Positions 10,082-18,266 of a stretch of 64,000 bases of DNA are shown here, piece after piece. A program made the position numbers and the translations under genes. Within the stretch, counting starts at the first letter, position 1; every line of letters starts with the position of its first letter. Below the pieces are notes generated by a model that saw only the letters and a program-made list of their open reading frames with translations, was not told the DNA's origin and did no database searches. Origin of the DNA: Marinigracilibium pacificum (lineage in GTDB: Bacteria > Bacteroidota > Bacteroidia > Cytophagales > Cyclobacteriaceae); NCBI RefSeq assembly GCF_012926615.1, contig NZ_JABBNU010000008.1:186001-250000 (forward strand), written 5' to 3'.

Positions 10082-10380
10082 GTTGAAAGATGCCGCAAGT
10101 ATATTACATGAGTAGGATAGATGTCAAGAATTATCAAATATAAATTTCAAGTTTTATTCTATTAACAACTCGGAATCGCATATATTTTGTCAAGAAATTT
10201 GACATTAATTCCAAATAAGTAAAAGATAAATGACATACAGAAGGGTGATATAATATAGAAGTAACACTGAATAATAGTTGAAAGTCGGATCACAGATCCT
10301 ACGATAGTAGTTTGACATTGCAAATGTCGAACAGCAGCTTTGGGTAGCATGGGCTTCGCCCCCACAAGGATTTTAAAATC
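10082..10380. repeat. Intergenic region with cluster of four hairpin-forming palindromes
   Basis: This 299-base gap between the FecR-like gene and the Rhs operon carries four palindromes in about 100 bases: GGATC-ACA-GATCC at 10287-10299; a 10-bp stem with one G-T pair and a GCA loop at 10310-10332; GGGCTTCGCCC at 10351-10361; and the perfect 16-mer AGGATTTTAAAATCCT at 10367-10382, which overlaps the stop codon of the upstream gene. No protein-coding gene is supported. The cluster looks like a decayed REP/MITE-type element; it could also terminate the FecR-like transcript. The remaining part (10082-10286) must hold the Rhs operon promoter, but I cannot point to it with confidence. Confidence 0.5.
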
Positions 10381-11280
10381 CTACCTCAGCTGACTTCCTT
10401 TAACACTCTCAAGGTAAATCTTTCTGAAATATTCAACTCCCGGTGTGAGTTCAGCTGCTCGTTTATATGCTTTAATCGCATCGATAAGTAATCCCTTTTC
10501 TTCAAAAAATGCTCCTAAAATAACCATATCCAAAGAACTATTCATATCTAAATAGGGCTTAAACAAATTAATTTCTTTAGTCAATCTTCTCTTTTTTTCT
10601 TCATTGAGTCTTTTTATTCCAATTTTAGCCGACTTCCCCATTTCTCCTTCAGCTACCACACTTACCATAATCATATTTGACACATTATATGGAGCCTCAT
10701 CGATATTTATTTTTATTAATGGCTTAGTAATGCGCTCTTTTTTTAGCACCTCATTGTGAATATTTCTCACCTCGACATTAAAGGCCATATCCACATCATC
10801 CGGAGCTAACCAACTAACGACTATTTCCGAATCATATACTTCACTTAATTCCGGAATTAACATGGTTAGTTTACCATATTTTTCATCTGAATCAGTTATC
10901 ACCGAGGCCTCAAGAACATTACCCTCATTTATTATATCACTTTTCCCTAAAAGAAATTCCGAACTATTAATAATCACCTGCCTTCCCTCATCAGAAATCA
11001 AATCCTTGCTCTTTTTATTTAAGCTTAAATTTATTGTTCCATCTGATATAATTTCCCTAGTCTCACCCTCTGAGTTTACTAGACCAATATAAGAACCTGA
11101 GATCGTTTTGATAGTTACATCTTCCGAAAGAATTGCACCAGCCTGAAGTGGTGTCCAACCGGTTTGTGGACTTTTATATTGATTAAATCCCTCGGAAATT
11201 AACACTGTATATTCAGAGTTTTGAGCTATTAACACATGCCCTGCCAGCATTCCGATTAATAATATTATATATCTAGTCAT
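10381..11280 (-). CDS. FecR-like domain protein with C-terminal TPR-like helices
   Basis: 299 residues with a signal peptide (MTRYIILLIGMLAGHVLIAQ). Residues about 22-80 follow the FecR-type pattern: a VLISEGF strand, a GWTPLQAGAILSEDVTIKT segment and SYIGLVNSEGETREI. These domains occur in secreted or envelope proteins and are not by themselves evidence of iron signalling. The middle is beta-rich (EIVVSWLAPDDVDMAFNVEV). The C-terminal 60 residues read as a TPR pair (LGAFFEEKGLLIDAIKAYKR, AAELTPG). It stands alone on the minus strand and has palindromic DNA on both sides. The function is unknown. Confidence 0.65.
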   Translation of the reverse strand: MTRYIILLIGMLAGHVLIAQNSEYTVLISEGFNQYKSPQTGWTPLQAGAILSEDVTIKTISGSYIGLVNSEGETREIISDGTINLSLNKKSKDLISDEGRQVIINSSEFLLGKSDIINEGNVLEASVITDSDEKYGKLTMLIPELSEVYDSEIVVSWLAPDDVDMAFNVEVRNIHNEVLKKERITKPLIKINIDEAPYNVSNMIMVSVVAEGEMGKSAKIGIKRLNEEKKRRLTKEINLFKPYLDMNSSLDMVILGAFFEEKGLLIDAIKAYKRAAELTPGVEYFRKIYLESVKGSQLR

Positions 11281-11293
11281 TTTAAGTCGTTGC

Positions 11294-11394
11294 TAGTCGT
11301 TCAGGTAAATTTTAAAATTGTTTTAGGGGTGTTGCATGCAACGCCCCTACAAAAACGGAAATTATCTTTAAAAAGAAAATTTACCCGACGACTA
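11294..11394. repeat. 101-bp nested inverted-repeat element (MITE/REP-like)
   Basis: Outer arms of about 20 bases are near-inverted copies: TAGTCGTTCAGGTAAATTTT (11294-11313) and its imperfect complement ending at 11394 (AAAATTTACCCGACGACTA, 11376-11394). Centred between them is a 24-base palindrome at 11325-11348 (AGGGGTGTTGCATGCAACGC, then CCCT) with a single mismatched pair. The nested symmetry, small size and absence of an open frame fit a non-autonomous palindromic repeat. It sits in the divergent promoter region between the FecR-like gene and meaB, so it may also affect their expression. Confidence 0.6.
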
Positions 11395-11541
11395 TATGCC
11401 TTTTACTGGTTTTATTATCACAAAGCATGCCACTTGATACTAAACAAAGGAATTTTAACTATCCTTCAGGGCAAACGTCTATATCCTTGGTCAAAAACGG
11501 ATTAATTAGTTAATTTCCATCAAAATTTATACTATCGGTTC

Positions 11542-12549
11542 ATGACTAAGGCTAAAAGAACGAGAAATCGACTCACTAAAGAACAATACCTCGAAGGAAT
11601 TTTAAAAGGTGACCGTTTTGTGTTAAGTAAAGCTATCACACTCATTGAAAGCACCAGAGAAGATGACCGGATCATTGCTAAAGATATCATCAGAGAGCTA
11701 CCTAAAAACGACAATACCATTCGCATAGGAATTACCGGCGTTCCCGGAGTAGGTAAGAGCACTTTCATAGAATCTTTTGGTCATGCCGTAATTGATGCAG
11801 GCTACAAGCTGGCAGTATTAACTATCGATCCTTCGAGTAGAGTTACCAGGGGAAGTATCCTGGGTGATAAAACCCGTATGGAAAATTTAAGTAGAAACCC
11901 TCATGCCTACATTCGCCCCTCTGCTGCTGGAACATCGCTCGGAGGAGTTGCAAATAAAACTCGTGAAACGATGCTTCTCTGTGAGGCTGCCGGTTTTGAT
12001 ATGATTCTGATCGAAACGGTTGGAGTGGGTCAAAGTGAAACGATGGTCAAGGAAATGGTCGACTTCTTCCTGCTACTAATGCTTAGTGGTGCCGGAGATG
12101 AACTTCAGGGTATCAAAAAAGGCATTATGGAGATGGCTGATATGGTAACAATTACCAAAGCTGATGGTGATAATATTAAGCAGGCACAACGAGCAAAACG
12201 AACTTATAAAAATGCTATGCACCTCTTCCCCCCTAAACCAAATGGTTGGGTTCCCAAGGTAACAATTTCATCGGCATTAAAGAACGAGGGAATGAAAGAA
12301 GTGCTCGATATTGTAATAAAATTCATTTTTCAAAATAGAGAAACCGGCTACCTCGATCAAAACCGTAGAGACCAGCATTTATACTGGTTAAACACGTTGA
12401 TATCAGAGGAGCTTATGAATATATTTTACAAAAATCCTCAAGTGAAAGAAGAGTTTTCGTCGATAAAATCGGGGGTTTTGTCGGGATATATTGACGCATC
12501 GGACGGAAAAGACAAGTTACTTGACATTTTTTTCAGAAATATAGTTTGA
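11542..12549 (+). CDS. meaB: Methylmalonyl-CoA mutase-associated GTPase MeaB
   Basis: 335 residues, a usual length for MeaB/ArgK-type G3E GTPases. The Walker A motif GVPGVGKST lies at residues 66-74. The family stretches TIDPSSRVTRGSILGDKTRM, IRPSAAGTSLGGVA, IETVGVGQSE and SGAGDELQGIKKGI are all present. The base-recognition motif reads TKADGDN instead of the common NKADGD, a conservative change. MeaB uses GTP to gate loading and protection of adenosylcobalamin on methylmalonyl-CoA mutase in the cytoplasm. The mutase subunits are not in this window. The gene stands at the edge of a B12 uptake region. A terminator follows at 12626. The start at 11542 is the first ATG of the frame. Confidence 0.93.
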   Translation: MTKAKRTRNRLTKEQYLEGILKGDRFVLSKAITLIESTREDDRIIAKDIIRELPKNDNTIRIGITGVPGVGKSTFIESFGHAVIDAGYKLAVLTIDPSSRVTRGSILGDKTRMENLSRNPHAYIRPSAAGTSLGGVANKTRETMLLCEAAGFDMILIETVGVGQSETMVKEMVDFFLLLMLSGAGDELQGIKKGIMEMADMVTITKADGDNIKQAQRAKRTYKNAMHLFPPKPNGWVPKVTISSALKNEGMKEVLDIVIKFIFQNRETGYLDQNRRDQHLYWLNTLISEELMNIFYKNPQVKEEFSSIKSGVLSGYIDASDGKDKLLDIFFRNIV

Positions 12550-12625
12550 ATGTTAAACTTTTTTTCTAATTTAGCGTTATCACATTAGCATAGTTGATAA
12601 ATCCTAATGTTTTGGTTGAAAGATG

Positions 12626-12651
12626 GCTGTCCTCCCCGGACAGCTTTTTTT
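12626..12651 (+). terminator. Rho-independent terminator downstream of meaB
   Basis: A 7-bp stem, GCTGTCC (12626-12632) and GGACAGC (12638-12644), with a 5-base loop is followed by a run of seven T. It lies 76 bases after the meaB stop and before the small membrane-protein gene. Confidence 0.85.
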
Positions 12652-12748
12652 ATGCCCAAATGTTAATAACCCATTAAGAAATATCTTGCTTATTTCGAAA
12701 TTCCAGTTTACTTTGATAACGTTAAGCTAAAATAGGAACCGTATTTTT

Positions 12749-13117
12749 ATGAATAGTTCTGATAATTGGCTATTGCCAAAAGAAAAGACTGAGTTCAGGA
12801 ATTTTCTTCATCAGGAAAATATTTCTACCTCAGAAAAACACTCAGGTTTAAAGTCCACGGTTGAGAAATTCAGGACTCTTTTTTCCAGAGCAAACTTATA
12901 CCTGTATTACCTGCTTGGTTTTACGGCTTTACTCTTTATCCCGCTATCACTGATTACAAAAGGCTTTCAAACGGGAATATGCATATCCCTGACCCTCTCA
13001 ATATTTATCGCTAATTGGTCAGTGGTTCATTACCCAAAGGGATTCTTACCAAATCACAAAAAAAAGATGCAACGTTCGGCAGTTAAAAAGCACTCCAAAA
13101 CCACCCTCCACCATTAA
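12749..13117 (+). CDS. Small hypothetical membrane protein
   Basis: 122 residues. A polar N-terminus of about 45 residues is followed by two hydrophobic segments (YLYYLLGFTALLFIPLSLI, about 51-70, and GICISLTLSIFIANWSVV, about 76-94) and a basic His/Lys-rich tail. No family was recognised. It is isolated by the meaB terminator upstream. Its 3' end overlaps the convergent DUF71 gene by 4 bases (13114-13117). It is kept as a gene because the frame is open, membrane-like and starts with an ATG after a plausible leader, but evidence is limited. Confidence 0.5.
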   Translation: MNSSDNWLLPKEKTEFRNFLHQENISTSEKHSGLKSTVEKFRTLFSRANLYLYYLLGFTALLFIPLSLITKGFQTGICISLTLSIFIANWSVVHYPKGFLPNHKKKMQRSAVKKHSKTTLHH

Positions 13118-13809
13118 AAAACATCAATAAAACCAAATTTTGTGTCATGAGCTCCTGGAGTTGAAGCCTCATAAGTACGCTCTATTATTTCTCCTGTAGT
13201 TATTTCCAAAGGTTTCTTAAATATTGGCCCGTCATAAATTAATGTATGAAACTCACCATTTTCACCACATGGATCGACATTTTCAGGTAGATCATTTAAA
13301 AAATCCACATCGATATCTCTACCAAGAAATGATTTGTCAAGCTTATGAAGACTACAGCAAACTATTTTAGCCCTGAACCCAAGATCTATCCATTCCAACA
13401 ATAAATCCTTAGTGTTATTTCTATTGAAAATAGGAAAATAAGCCTTCATCCCTACACTTTTCAGTTGCTCCTCGCGCATATTCTTAAGGTCTTCAAGAAA
13501 TATATCTCCAAATACACAGCCTGAATACCCCATATCCTTCAGCTTCAAAGTCTCCCTCTCCATGAGTTGTTTATAGCTTTCCATGGAAGTATCTGGTGAC
13601 AACCCGACAGTATGCAAAGGCAGCCCTATAATTTCAGCCTGCTTTTCAATCAATTCCATCCTTACTCCGTGCATGCTTACACGATTTACAGATGTTTGAA
13701 CCGAAGTAAACAGCAGACTTACATCAATCCCTTCCTTTTGCGCTATGTATAAAGCCAGAGCAGCGTCTTTACCGCCGCTCCAGCTTATATAATTTTTACT
13801 TTTCGACAT
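13114..13809 (-). CDS. DUF71/COG2102 PP-loop ATPase (diphthine-ammonia ligase-like), B12 locus member
   Basis: About 231 residues from the ATG at 13809; an ATG seven codons upstream (13830) is possible but lies deeper inside the preceding gene. The PP-loop SWSGGKDAALAL is at the N-terminus. The family motifs GCVFGDIFLEDLK, KAYFPIFNRN and DPCGENGEFHTLIYDGPIF are present. Eukaryotic and archaeal relatives (Dph6) amidate diphthine on elongation factor 2, a modification bacteria lack. Published comparative genomics of DUF71 proposed a bacterial subgroup acting in B12 salvage. The setting fits: it overlaps the BtuG-like gene and is third in a riboswitch-led btuB operon. An ATP-dependent step on an incomplete corrinoid is inferred. 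The exact reaction is unknown. Confidence 0.8.
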   Translation of the reverse strand: MSKSKNYISWSGGKDAALALYIAQKEGIDVSLLFTSVQTSVNRVSMHGVRMELIEKQAEIIGLPLHTVGLSPDTSMESYKQLMERETLKLKDMGYSGCVFGDIFLEDLKNMREEQLKSVGMKAYFPIFNRNNTKDLLLEWIDLGFRAKIVCCSLHKLDKSFLGRDIDVDFLNDLPENVDPCGENGEFHTLIYDGPIFKKPLEITTGEIIERTYEASTPGAHDTKFGFIDVF

Positions 13810-14842
13810 ATAAAAATCCGTTTGGTCCAATACCTACGGTTGCTTTTTTCACAAATGATCCGTCGCTATTAAAAATATGCACTTCGCCATTTGTTGTAAA
13901 ACCGGTAGATACCGCTACTAGAATCCAGTTGTTTACTGTATCAAAACCTAACCCATAAACTCCTGAAACTGATATTTTATCTTGCGTCAAGTTACCACTT
14001 TGTGTGTCTAAAACATGAATTCCTGAAGAAGTCCCAAGATAAATTTTATCATTGGCCTGATCGTAAGCTAAAGAGTTAAAATATTGGCCATCAATACCGT
14101 CAATTTTCTCTATAAAATTACCCTGGTCATCATACTTAAATACTGATGATTTTCTAGTATCACTTTCCGGCCACGATTTTCCTTTACACATTACCCAGAT
14201 ATCTCCGGATTTATCTTCAATCACGAATAGCGGATTAATTCCCGATTCAATTTCTTTCACAAAATTCAAATCAGTGTCATATATTGAAATGGTACTGTCT
14301 GTAGAATATCCTCCACCATTTGGCACCCATATTTTTCCATTTACCAATGACGGTTTTGCAGGCCCCGAACCTGTACTTACTGAATCAACAAATTCGTAGG
14401 TCACCGCATCATATTTTTTGATATTTCCATTATACCCGTCAACCCAGTCTGTTATGAAAACTCCTTCGGATCCTGCAAAAGTATATCTTGGTTTTAATAA
14501 TAAGGTATCAATGGTAGTTACTGATGTAAAGTCACCAGAATTGATAACCTCAACCTTAGCAGAATTTTGTACCGTAATAAAAACTTTATCATCATAAGAA
14601 GTCAAACCTTGAGCCTGATCTCCCAGGTCAAAATTGTTTGTATTGTAGAAAACATCATTTTCTATGGATGAATCGGCATAGGAAAAATAGGACAATGAAG
14701 CATTTCCGCTACCAAAAGCACCTTCACTAAGAATCAGAAAACCTTTTTCAGCATCAATTGGAGCAGTGGGCTCATTTTCATCACAAGAAATAGCAATAAG
14801 GGCCACAACCAGGGCCAAAAGCATAGATTTTAATCGTATCAT
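13796..14842 (-). CDS. BtuG-like surface lipoprotein, beta-propeller (DUF5074/YncE-type)
   Basis: 348 residues; a type II signal peptide ends at AISC (Cys20) with an acidic DENEP stretch after it, common in surface-exposed Bacteroidota lipoproteins. The rest is repeated beta-propeller blades, visible as SYDDKVFITVQNSAKVEVI, INPLFVIEDKSGDIWVMC, DQANDKIYLGTSSGIHVLD and DTVNNWILVAVS. In gut Bacteroides, BtuG is a propeller lipoprotein that captures cobalamin with very high affinity on top of the BtuB barrel. Here the gene directly follows btuB, with one base between them, behind a cobalamin riboswitch, so the same job is likely. Binding residues cannot be assigned by eye. It overlaps the DUF71 gene by 14 bases. 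Confidence 0.75.
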   Translation of the reverse strand: MIRLKSMLLALVVALIAISCDENEPTAPIDAEKGFLILSEGAFGSGNASLSYFSYADSSIENDVFYNTNNFDLGDQAQGLTSYDDKVFITVQNSAKVEVINSGDFTSVTTIDTLLLKPRYTFAGSEGVFITDWVDGYNGNIKKYDAVTYEFVDSVSTGSGPAKPSLVNGKIWVPNGGGYSTDSTISIYDTDLNFVKEIESGINPLFVIEDKSGDIWVMCKGKSWPESDTRKSSVFKYDDQGNFIEKIDGIDGQYFNSLAYDQANDKIYLGTSSGIHVLDTQSGNLTQDKISVSGVYGLGFDTVNNWILVAVSTGFTTNGEVHIFNSDGSFVKKATVGIGPNGFLYVEK

Positions 14843-14843
14843 A

Positions 14844-16784
14844 TTAGTGGTTTATTAAAAAGTTTATTGAAAAGCTGTAATTTCTACCAGGCATAATTCG
14901 CTCTCGCCTCACTTCATAGGCAGTATCGAATACATTTTTAACCTCTCCCGAAAAAGTGAGTGCATGGTCATTGATTTTCATAGTATAAGACAGATTCAGG
15001 TCTGATAAAAACCATCCATCAAGTACCCATCGCTGGTTATTATCAAGCGTAGTAAATTGTTTTCCTGAATATTGATTGAAGACAGCCAATGTCCAGGCTT
15101 TATAAACTGCTGAAATGTTACCCCCAAAGACGTGTTCCGGAGTATAGAAAAGTTGATTTTGTTTGCCGGTATATTCTTCTGCAATAGTTGAATCTTCCAT
15201 TAAAGAAGCTCGAGTCAATTGATAATTTAACCGGATCATAAAATCGACTTCATTACCATCAACTTTAGTCAATGACTCCATCTCAACACCTCTCGACCAG
15301 ACTTTTTGCAGGTTTTGAGGTGTCCAGGCACCATCTTCAGCCGGAGACCAGATTATCTGGCTATTGAGTGTCGCACTATATAAATCAATACTAAAAGTGG
15401 TTGAGGTTTTTCTATTTGAAATTACATTAAGGTTAGTACCAACACTACCACTAATGCCTGATTCGGGCTTCAGATCCGGATTTCCTCTTGCACCACTTCC
15501 CTCCCAATACAAATCATTGAAGGTGGGCACTCTGAAAATTCTACTTGCCTCCCCTTTTACTAACAAGATTCTATTCAAATGAAATGACCCTGATATTGAA
15601 GGAGTCAAAGGAACCTTCACTCCTTCTACAAGAGTCTGGTTTAATCCCGCAGTGATTACTGCCTTTGATGATGGCTCATACCGTACTGAACCCAGCACCT
15701 CACCCGTGAGCCTTCTTCGTTTTACCGGAGCCCCGGTGTTATTAAAGGTAACCTCTTCCCTATTACCTTTGGCTGATAGATTTAAGGTGAATTTTTCAAA
15801 ATAGTGTGCATAACTGGCACTATTCTGCCACCTGAAACTCTTAGTTTTTGATTCCAGGTCTGTACTTCCATCCCGGTAAAGTATATTTTGGATATCAATA
15901 CCTGAAGAAAAATCAAGGTCATAATTACTTTTTCTTACCATGAAATTGACAATTCCCCGATGATATGTATCTTCTTGTTCTTCTTCGGAAAGTTTAGATT
16001 GTGATGCCAATGAGGGTAATTCACTATCGGAATATAACCCCCAATAAGCTGCAGAGATGCTCAACGGGTTAGAAAGTCTAAACAAATAATCTGCAGCCAC
16101 CGATCCATTCTGACGTCCTGAATGCTCCATTCTCTGTTCAGGAGAACCCTTTTTATAGGTGTTTTCAAAACTATAATCATTATCAGCCTGATGATAAAAC
16201 AACTTTACCGAACCGCTGTGCTTTCCTTTGGATAAGGATGTTTTTACTCCTGCTGAATAACTTTCAAAGCTACCCGCCCGGAGAAAAATGCGACTCTGGT
16301 TTCTAAAATTAGGTTTAGCTGATAATGGTTCAAGGTCAAGAATACCTCCAATCGCTGCGGAACCTGCAACGGCAGACTGCCCTCCGCTATACAATGCCAT
16401 GTTATCAAAAAAGAATGCTGGTAATTGACCAATATCCATGGATCCATTTGACAAACTCTGGAGATCCATTCCATTCCATAGAACCTTGGTTCTCGAACCG
16501 CCAAATCCTCTTTGGGAAATAGTGGTAAGCCCGCTTACTCCATACGACCTGATATGAACAGGAGAGATATACATAAGCCTTGCAGAAACACTCTGATAAG
16601 GCACCAATTGAGTGGTTAGTGAATCAGATTGGTACTTTTTATGGGCAGGAACAAATTTCTCCCATGGTGAAGAAACAACTTCAACTTCATTAAGCACACG
16701 AACAGAATCGCCTTGCCCAAACCCTATGGTTGGCAAAAAAAGATAAGTGATAATTAATACAACAAATACTCGCATTTGAATCAT
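14844..16784 (-). CDS. btuB: TonB-dependent vitamin B12 outer-membrane receptor
   Basis: 646 residues with a signal peptide ending near FGQG. A likely TonB-box region (VLNEVEVV) leads into the plug domain: YGVSGLTTISQRGFGGSRTK, VLWNGMDLQSLSNG, LYSGGQSAVAGSAAIGG. The barrel follows, with typical strands such as GEASRIFRVPTFNDLYW and NPDLKPESGISGSVG, and the chain ends in an aromatic/hydrophobic strand (YSFSINFLINH). Length and order fit BtuB. The substrate call rests mainly on the cobalamin riboswitch about 100 bases upstream and the divergent btuFCD genes. It is the first gene of btuB-btuG-like-DUF71. The start is the ATG at 16784; a second ATG at 16775 is also possible. Confidence 0.85.
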   Translation of the reverse strand: MIQMRVFVVLIITYLFLPTIGFGQGDSVRVLNEVEVVSSPWEKFVPAHKKYQSDSLTTQLVPYQSVSARLMYISPVHIRSYGVSGLTTISQRGFGGSRTKVLWNGMDLQSLSNGSMDIGQLPAFFFDNMALYSGGQSAVAGSAAIGGILDLEPLSAKPNFRNQSRIFLRAGSFESYSAGVKTSLSKGKHSGSVKLFYHQADNDYSFENTYKKGSPEQRMEHSGRQNGSVAADYLFRLSNPLSISAAYWGLYSDSELPSLASQSKLSEEEQEDTYHRGIVNFMVRKSNYDLDFSSGIDIQNILYRDGSTDLESKTKSFRWQNSASYAHYFEKFTLNLSAKGNREEVTFNNTGAPVKRRRLTGEVLGSVRYEPSSKAVITAGLNQTLVEGVKVPLTPSISGSFHLNRILLVKGEASRIFRVPTFNDLYWEGSGARGNPDLKPESGISGSVGTNLNVISNRKTSTTFSIDLYSATLNSQIIWSPAEDGAWTPQNLQKVWSRGVEMESLTKVDGNEVDFMIRLNYQLTRASLMEDSTIAEEYTGKQNQLFYTPEHVFGGNISAVYKAWTLAVFNQYSGKQFTTLDNNQRWVLDGWFLSDLNLSYTMKINDHALTFSGEVKNVFDTAYEVRRERIMPGRNYSFSINFLINH

Positions 16785-16887
16785 TTTTAAAACAATGACT
16801 CAAAGCTTCTGGTACCACGATAACGTGAAGAATTAAAAGACCTAGTCTTCCAACGCCTTTACTCCGAAAGCCTTGAATTTTGAGCAG

Positions 16888-17046
16888 TATGGCAGGTCTC
16901 CTGGCTTGCATTCCTGTTGTCGCCTTCCCGTGATTTCACAGTGGCAGATTGGACAACAGCATTTAAATGCTTACAGTTGCGGGTACAGCTTTCGATTTAC
17001 ACGAAATTCCCTATTAATTCTCCAGGCAGTATACCCTTCGAAACCA
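16888..17046 (-). ncRNA. Cobalamin (adenosylcobalamin) riboswitch upstream of btuB
   Basis: Read on the minus strand, the region contains in order AATAGGGAA, a GTGTAAAT-type segment, GCTGTACCCGCAACTGTAAG, a CCACTGTGAAATCACGGGAA hairpin, and the B12 box AGCCAGGAGACCTGCC. This order and these core sequences are diagnostic of the cobalamin riboswitch. It ends about 100 bases before the btuB start, leaving room for an expression platform. It is expected to lower btuB operon expression when cobalamin is plentiful. It does not lie in the transcript of the divergent btuFCD genes. Confidence 0.93.
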
Positions 17047-17056
17047 AAATGCAGTG

Positions 17057-17064
17057 CAAATGTA
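17057..17064 (-). promoter_or_regulatory. Predicted -7 promoter element for btuB riboswitch transcript
   Basis: On the minus strand this reads TACATTTG, an exact match to the Bacteroidota TAnnTTTG element. The predicted transcription start then falls a few bases before the 5' boundary of the riboswitch. No strong -33 TTTG element is visible at the usual spacing, so confidence is moderate. Confidence 0.5.
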
Positions 17065-17135
17065 CAAAGTATAAATGAATTTCATAGTTTTACGAAAACT
17101 ATTTACCAGCAAGTCATAAGCATAGACACTTTTAA

Positions 17136-18266
17136 ATGAAAAACCCATTCACCATACTTACAGCTCTGTTTTTCCTGGCTATCATTTCCATTAGTTGTAA
17201 AAAAACAGCTAAAAATGAAGGTTCAACTGACGCCGGAATAATCAAAAATGATTACGCTAAAGGGTTTTCTATCGAGAAAAAAGAGGATGGATATCTGTTA
17301 AAGTTGTTTGACACAAATAATGAAAAACCTTTAAGCGAAATCTTACTAACAAATGGCTCTTCAGCAGAAAATAATGATATTCCAAGTTTATCAATACCTT
17401 TAGATAAAGTAATTATCGGATCCTCGACATTCATCGGTTTTCTGGATACTTTAGAAAGCTTGAAAATAATTAAAGGGTTCCCTGGTAAGCAATTAATCTA
17501 TGATCCGGAATTACTTGAACAGATAAATTCAGGCACTACAATAGATCTGGGGAACCAGATATCCTGGAATGTTGAAAAAGTAGCTGAAATCAACCCTGAT
17601 GCGATGCTTCTTAACCTGTTTGGAACTGAAGACCCTAGCATAGATAATATCAGAAAATTAGGTGTCCCAGTGTTGTATATTCAGGATTTTCAAGAACCCC
17701 ATCCTCTAGGAAAGGCTGAGTGGATCAAGGTTTTTGGTCTATTGACAGGGAAATATGAAGAAGCTATCTCAATCTTTGATGGCATTAAAAATGACTATCT
17801 ATCTTTAAAATCATCGCTTGCATCTATCGAAAACAAACGAGGTGTGACCAGCGGAATGGTTTATGAAGATGCATGGTTTGCGCCGGGTGGCGATTCTTAT
17901 ATGGCCACATTGATTGCAGATGCAGGAGGCAAATATATTTGGGAAGATAAAAGTGGAACCGGGGGTTTACCTTTGGCTAAGGAAGTGATATTAACAAGAG
18001 CAAAAGACGCTGAGTACTGGATAGGCGCTGCTGCATTTTCAAATTATGAAAAGTTAAAAGATCACGATAAACTTTTCGAATCAATAAAGGCGGTAAAAGA
18101 TAAGAACGTTTATACTTACATTGGAAAGGTTAGAGAAAATGGAGGTAATGATTATTTTGAACGTGGTCCGGTAGAACCTCATATCATTTTAAAAGATATG
18201 GTTAAAATTATGTATCCGGAAATGGCTGAAAAACACAAACTTGTTTATTACAAAGCGCTCCAATGA
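17136..18266 (+). CDS. btuF: Cobalamin ABC transporter substrate-binding lipoprotein
   Basis: 376 residues; the lipoprotein signal ends at SISC (Cys21). The body matches helical-backbone periplasmic binding proteins for metals, siderophores and B12: PLDKVIIGSSTFIGFLDTLE, WNVEKVAEINPDAMLLNLFG, LGVPVLYIQDFQEPHPLGKA, GMVYEDAWFAPGGDSYMATL and the C-terminal HIILKDMVKIMYPE. It is larger than E. coli BtuF (about 266 residues), as usual in Bacteroidota. B12 as substrate is inferred from the divergent riboswitch-btuB operon; sequence alone would also allow an iron chelate. The stop overlaps the btuC start by four bases (ATGA). Confidence 0.82.
   Translation: MKNPFTILTALFFLAIISISCKKTAKNEGSTDAGIIKNDYAKGFSIEKKEDGYLLKLFDTNNEKPLSEILLTNGSSAENNDIPSLSIPLDKVIIGSSTFIGFLDTLESLKIIKGFPGKQLIYDPELLEQINSGTTIDLGNQISWNVEKVAEINPDAMLLNLFGTEDPSIDNIRKLGVPVLYIQDFQEPHPLGKAEWIKVFGLLTGKYEEAISIFDGIKNDYLSLKSSLASIENKRGVTSGMVYEDAWFAPGGDSYMATLIADAGGKYIWEDKSGTGGLPLAKEVILTRAKDAEYWIGAAAFSNYEKLKDHDKLFESIKAVKDKNVYTYIGKVRENGGNDYFERGPVEPHIILKDMVKIMYPEMAEKHKLVYYKALQ

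Noticed and set aside
10162-10365. 67-codon minus-strand open frame between the FecR-like gene and the Rhs operon
   Set aside because: It runs across the hairpin cluster, has no family pattern and its start lies inside a palindrome; better explained as a chance frame in repeat DNA.
11290-11505. 71-codon plus-strand open frame upstream of meaB
   Set aside because: It is read straight through the 101-bp nested inverted repeat and has no recognisable features.
16873-17139. 88-codon plus-strand open frame between btuB and btuF
   Set aside because: It is the antisense of the cobalamin riboswitch; the RNA motif fully explains the region.
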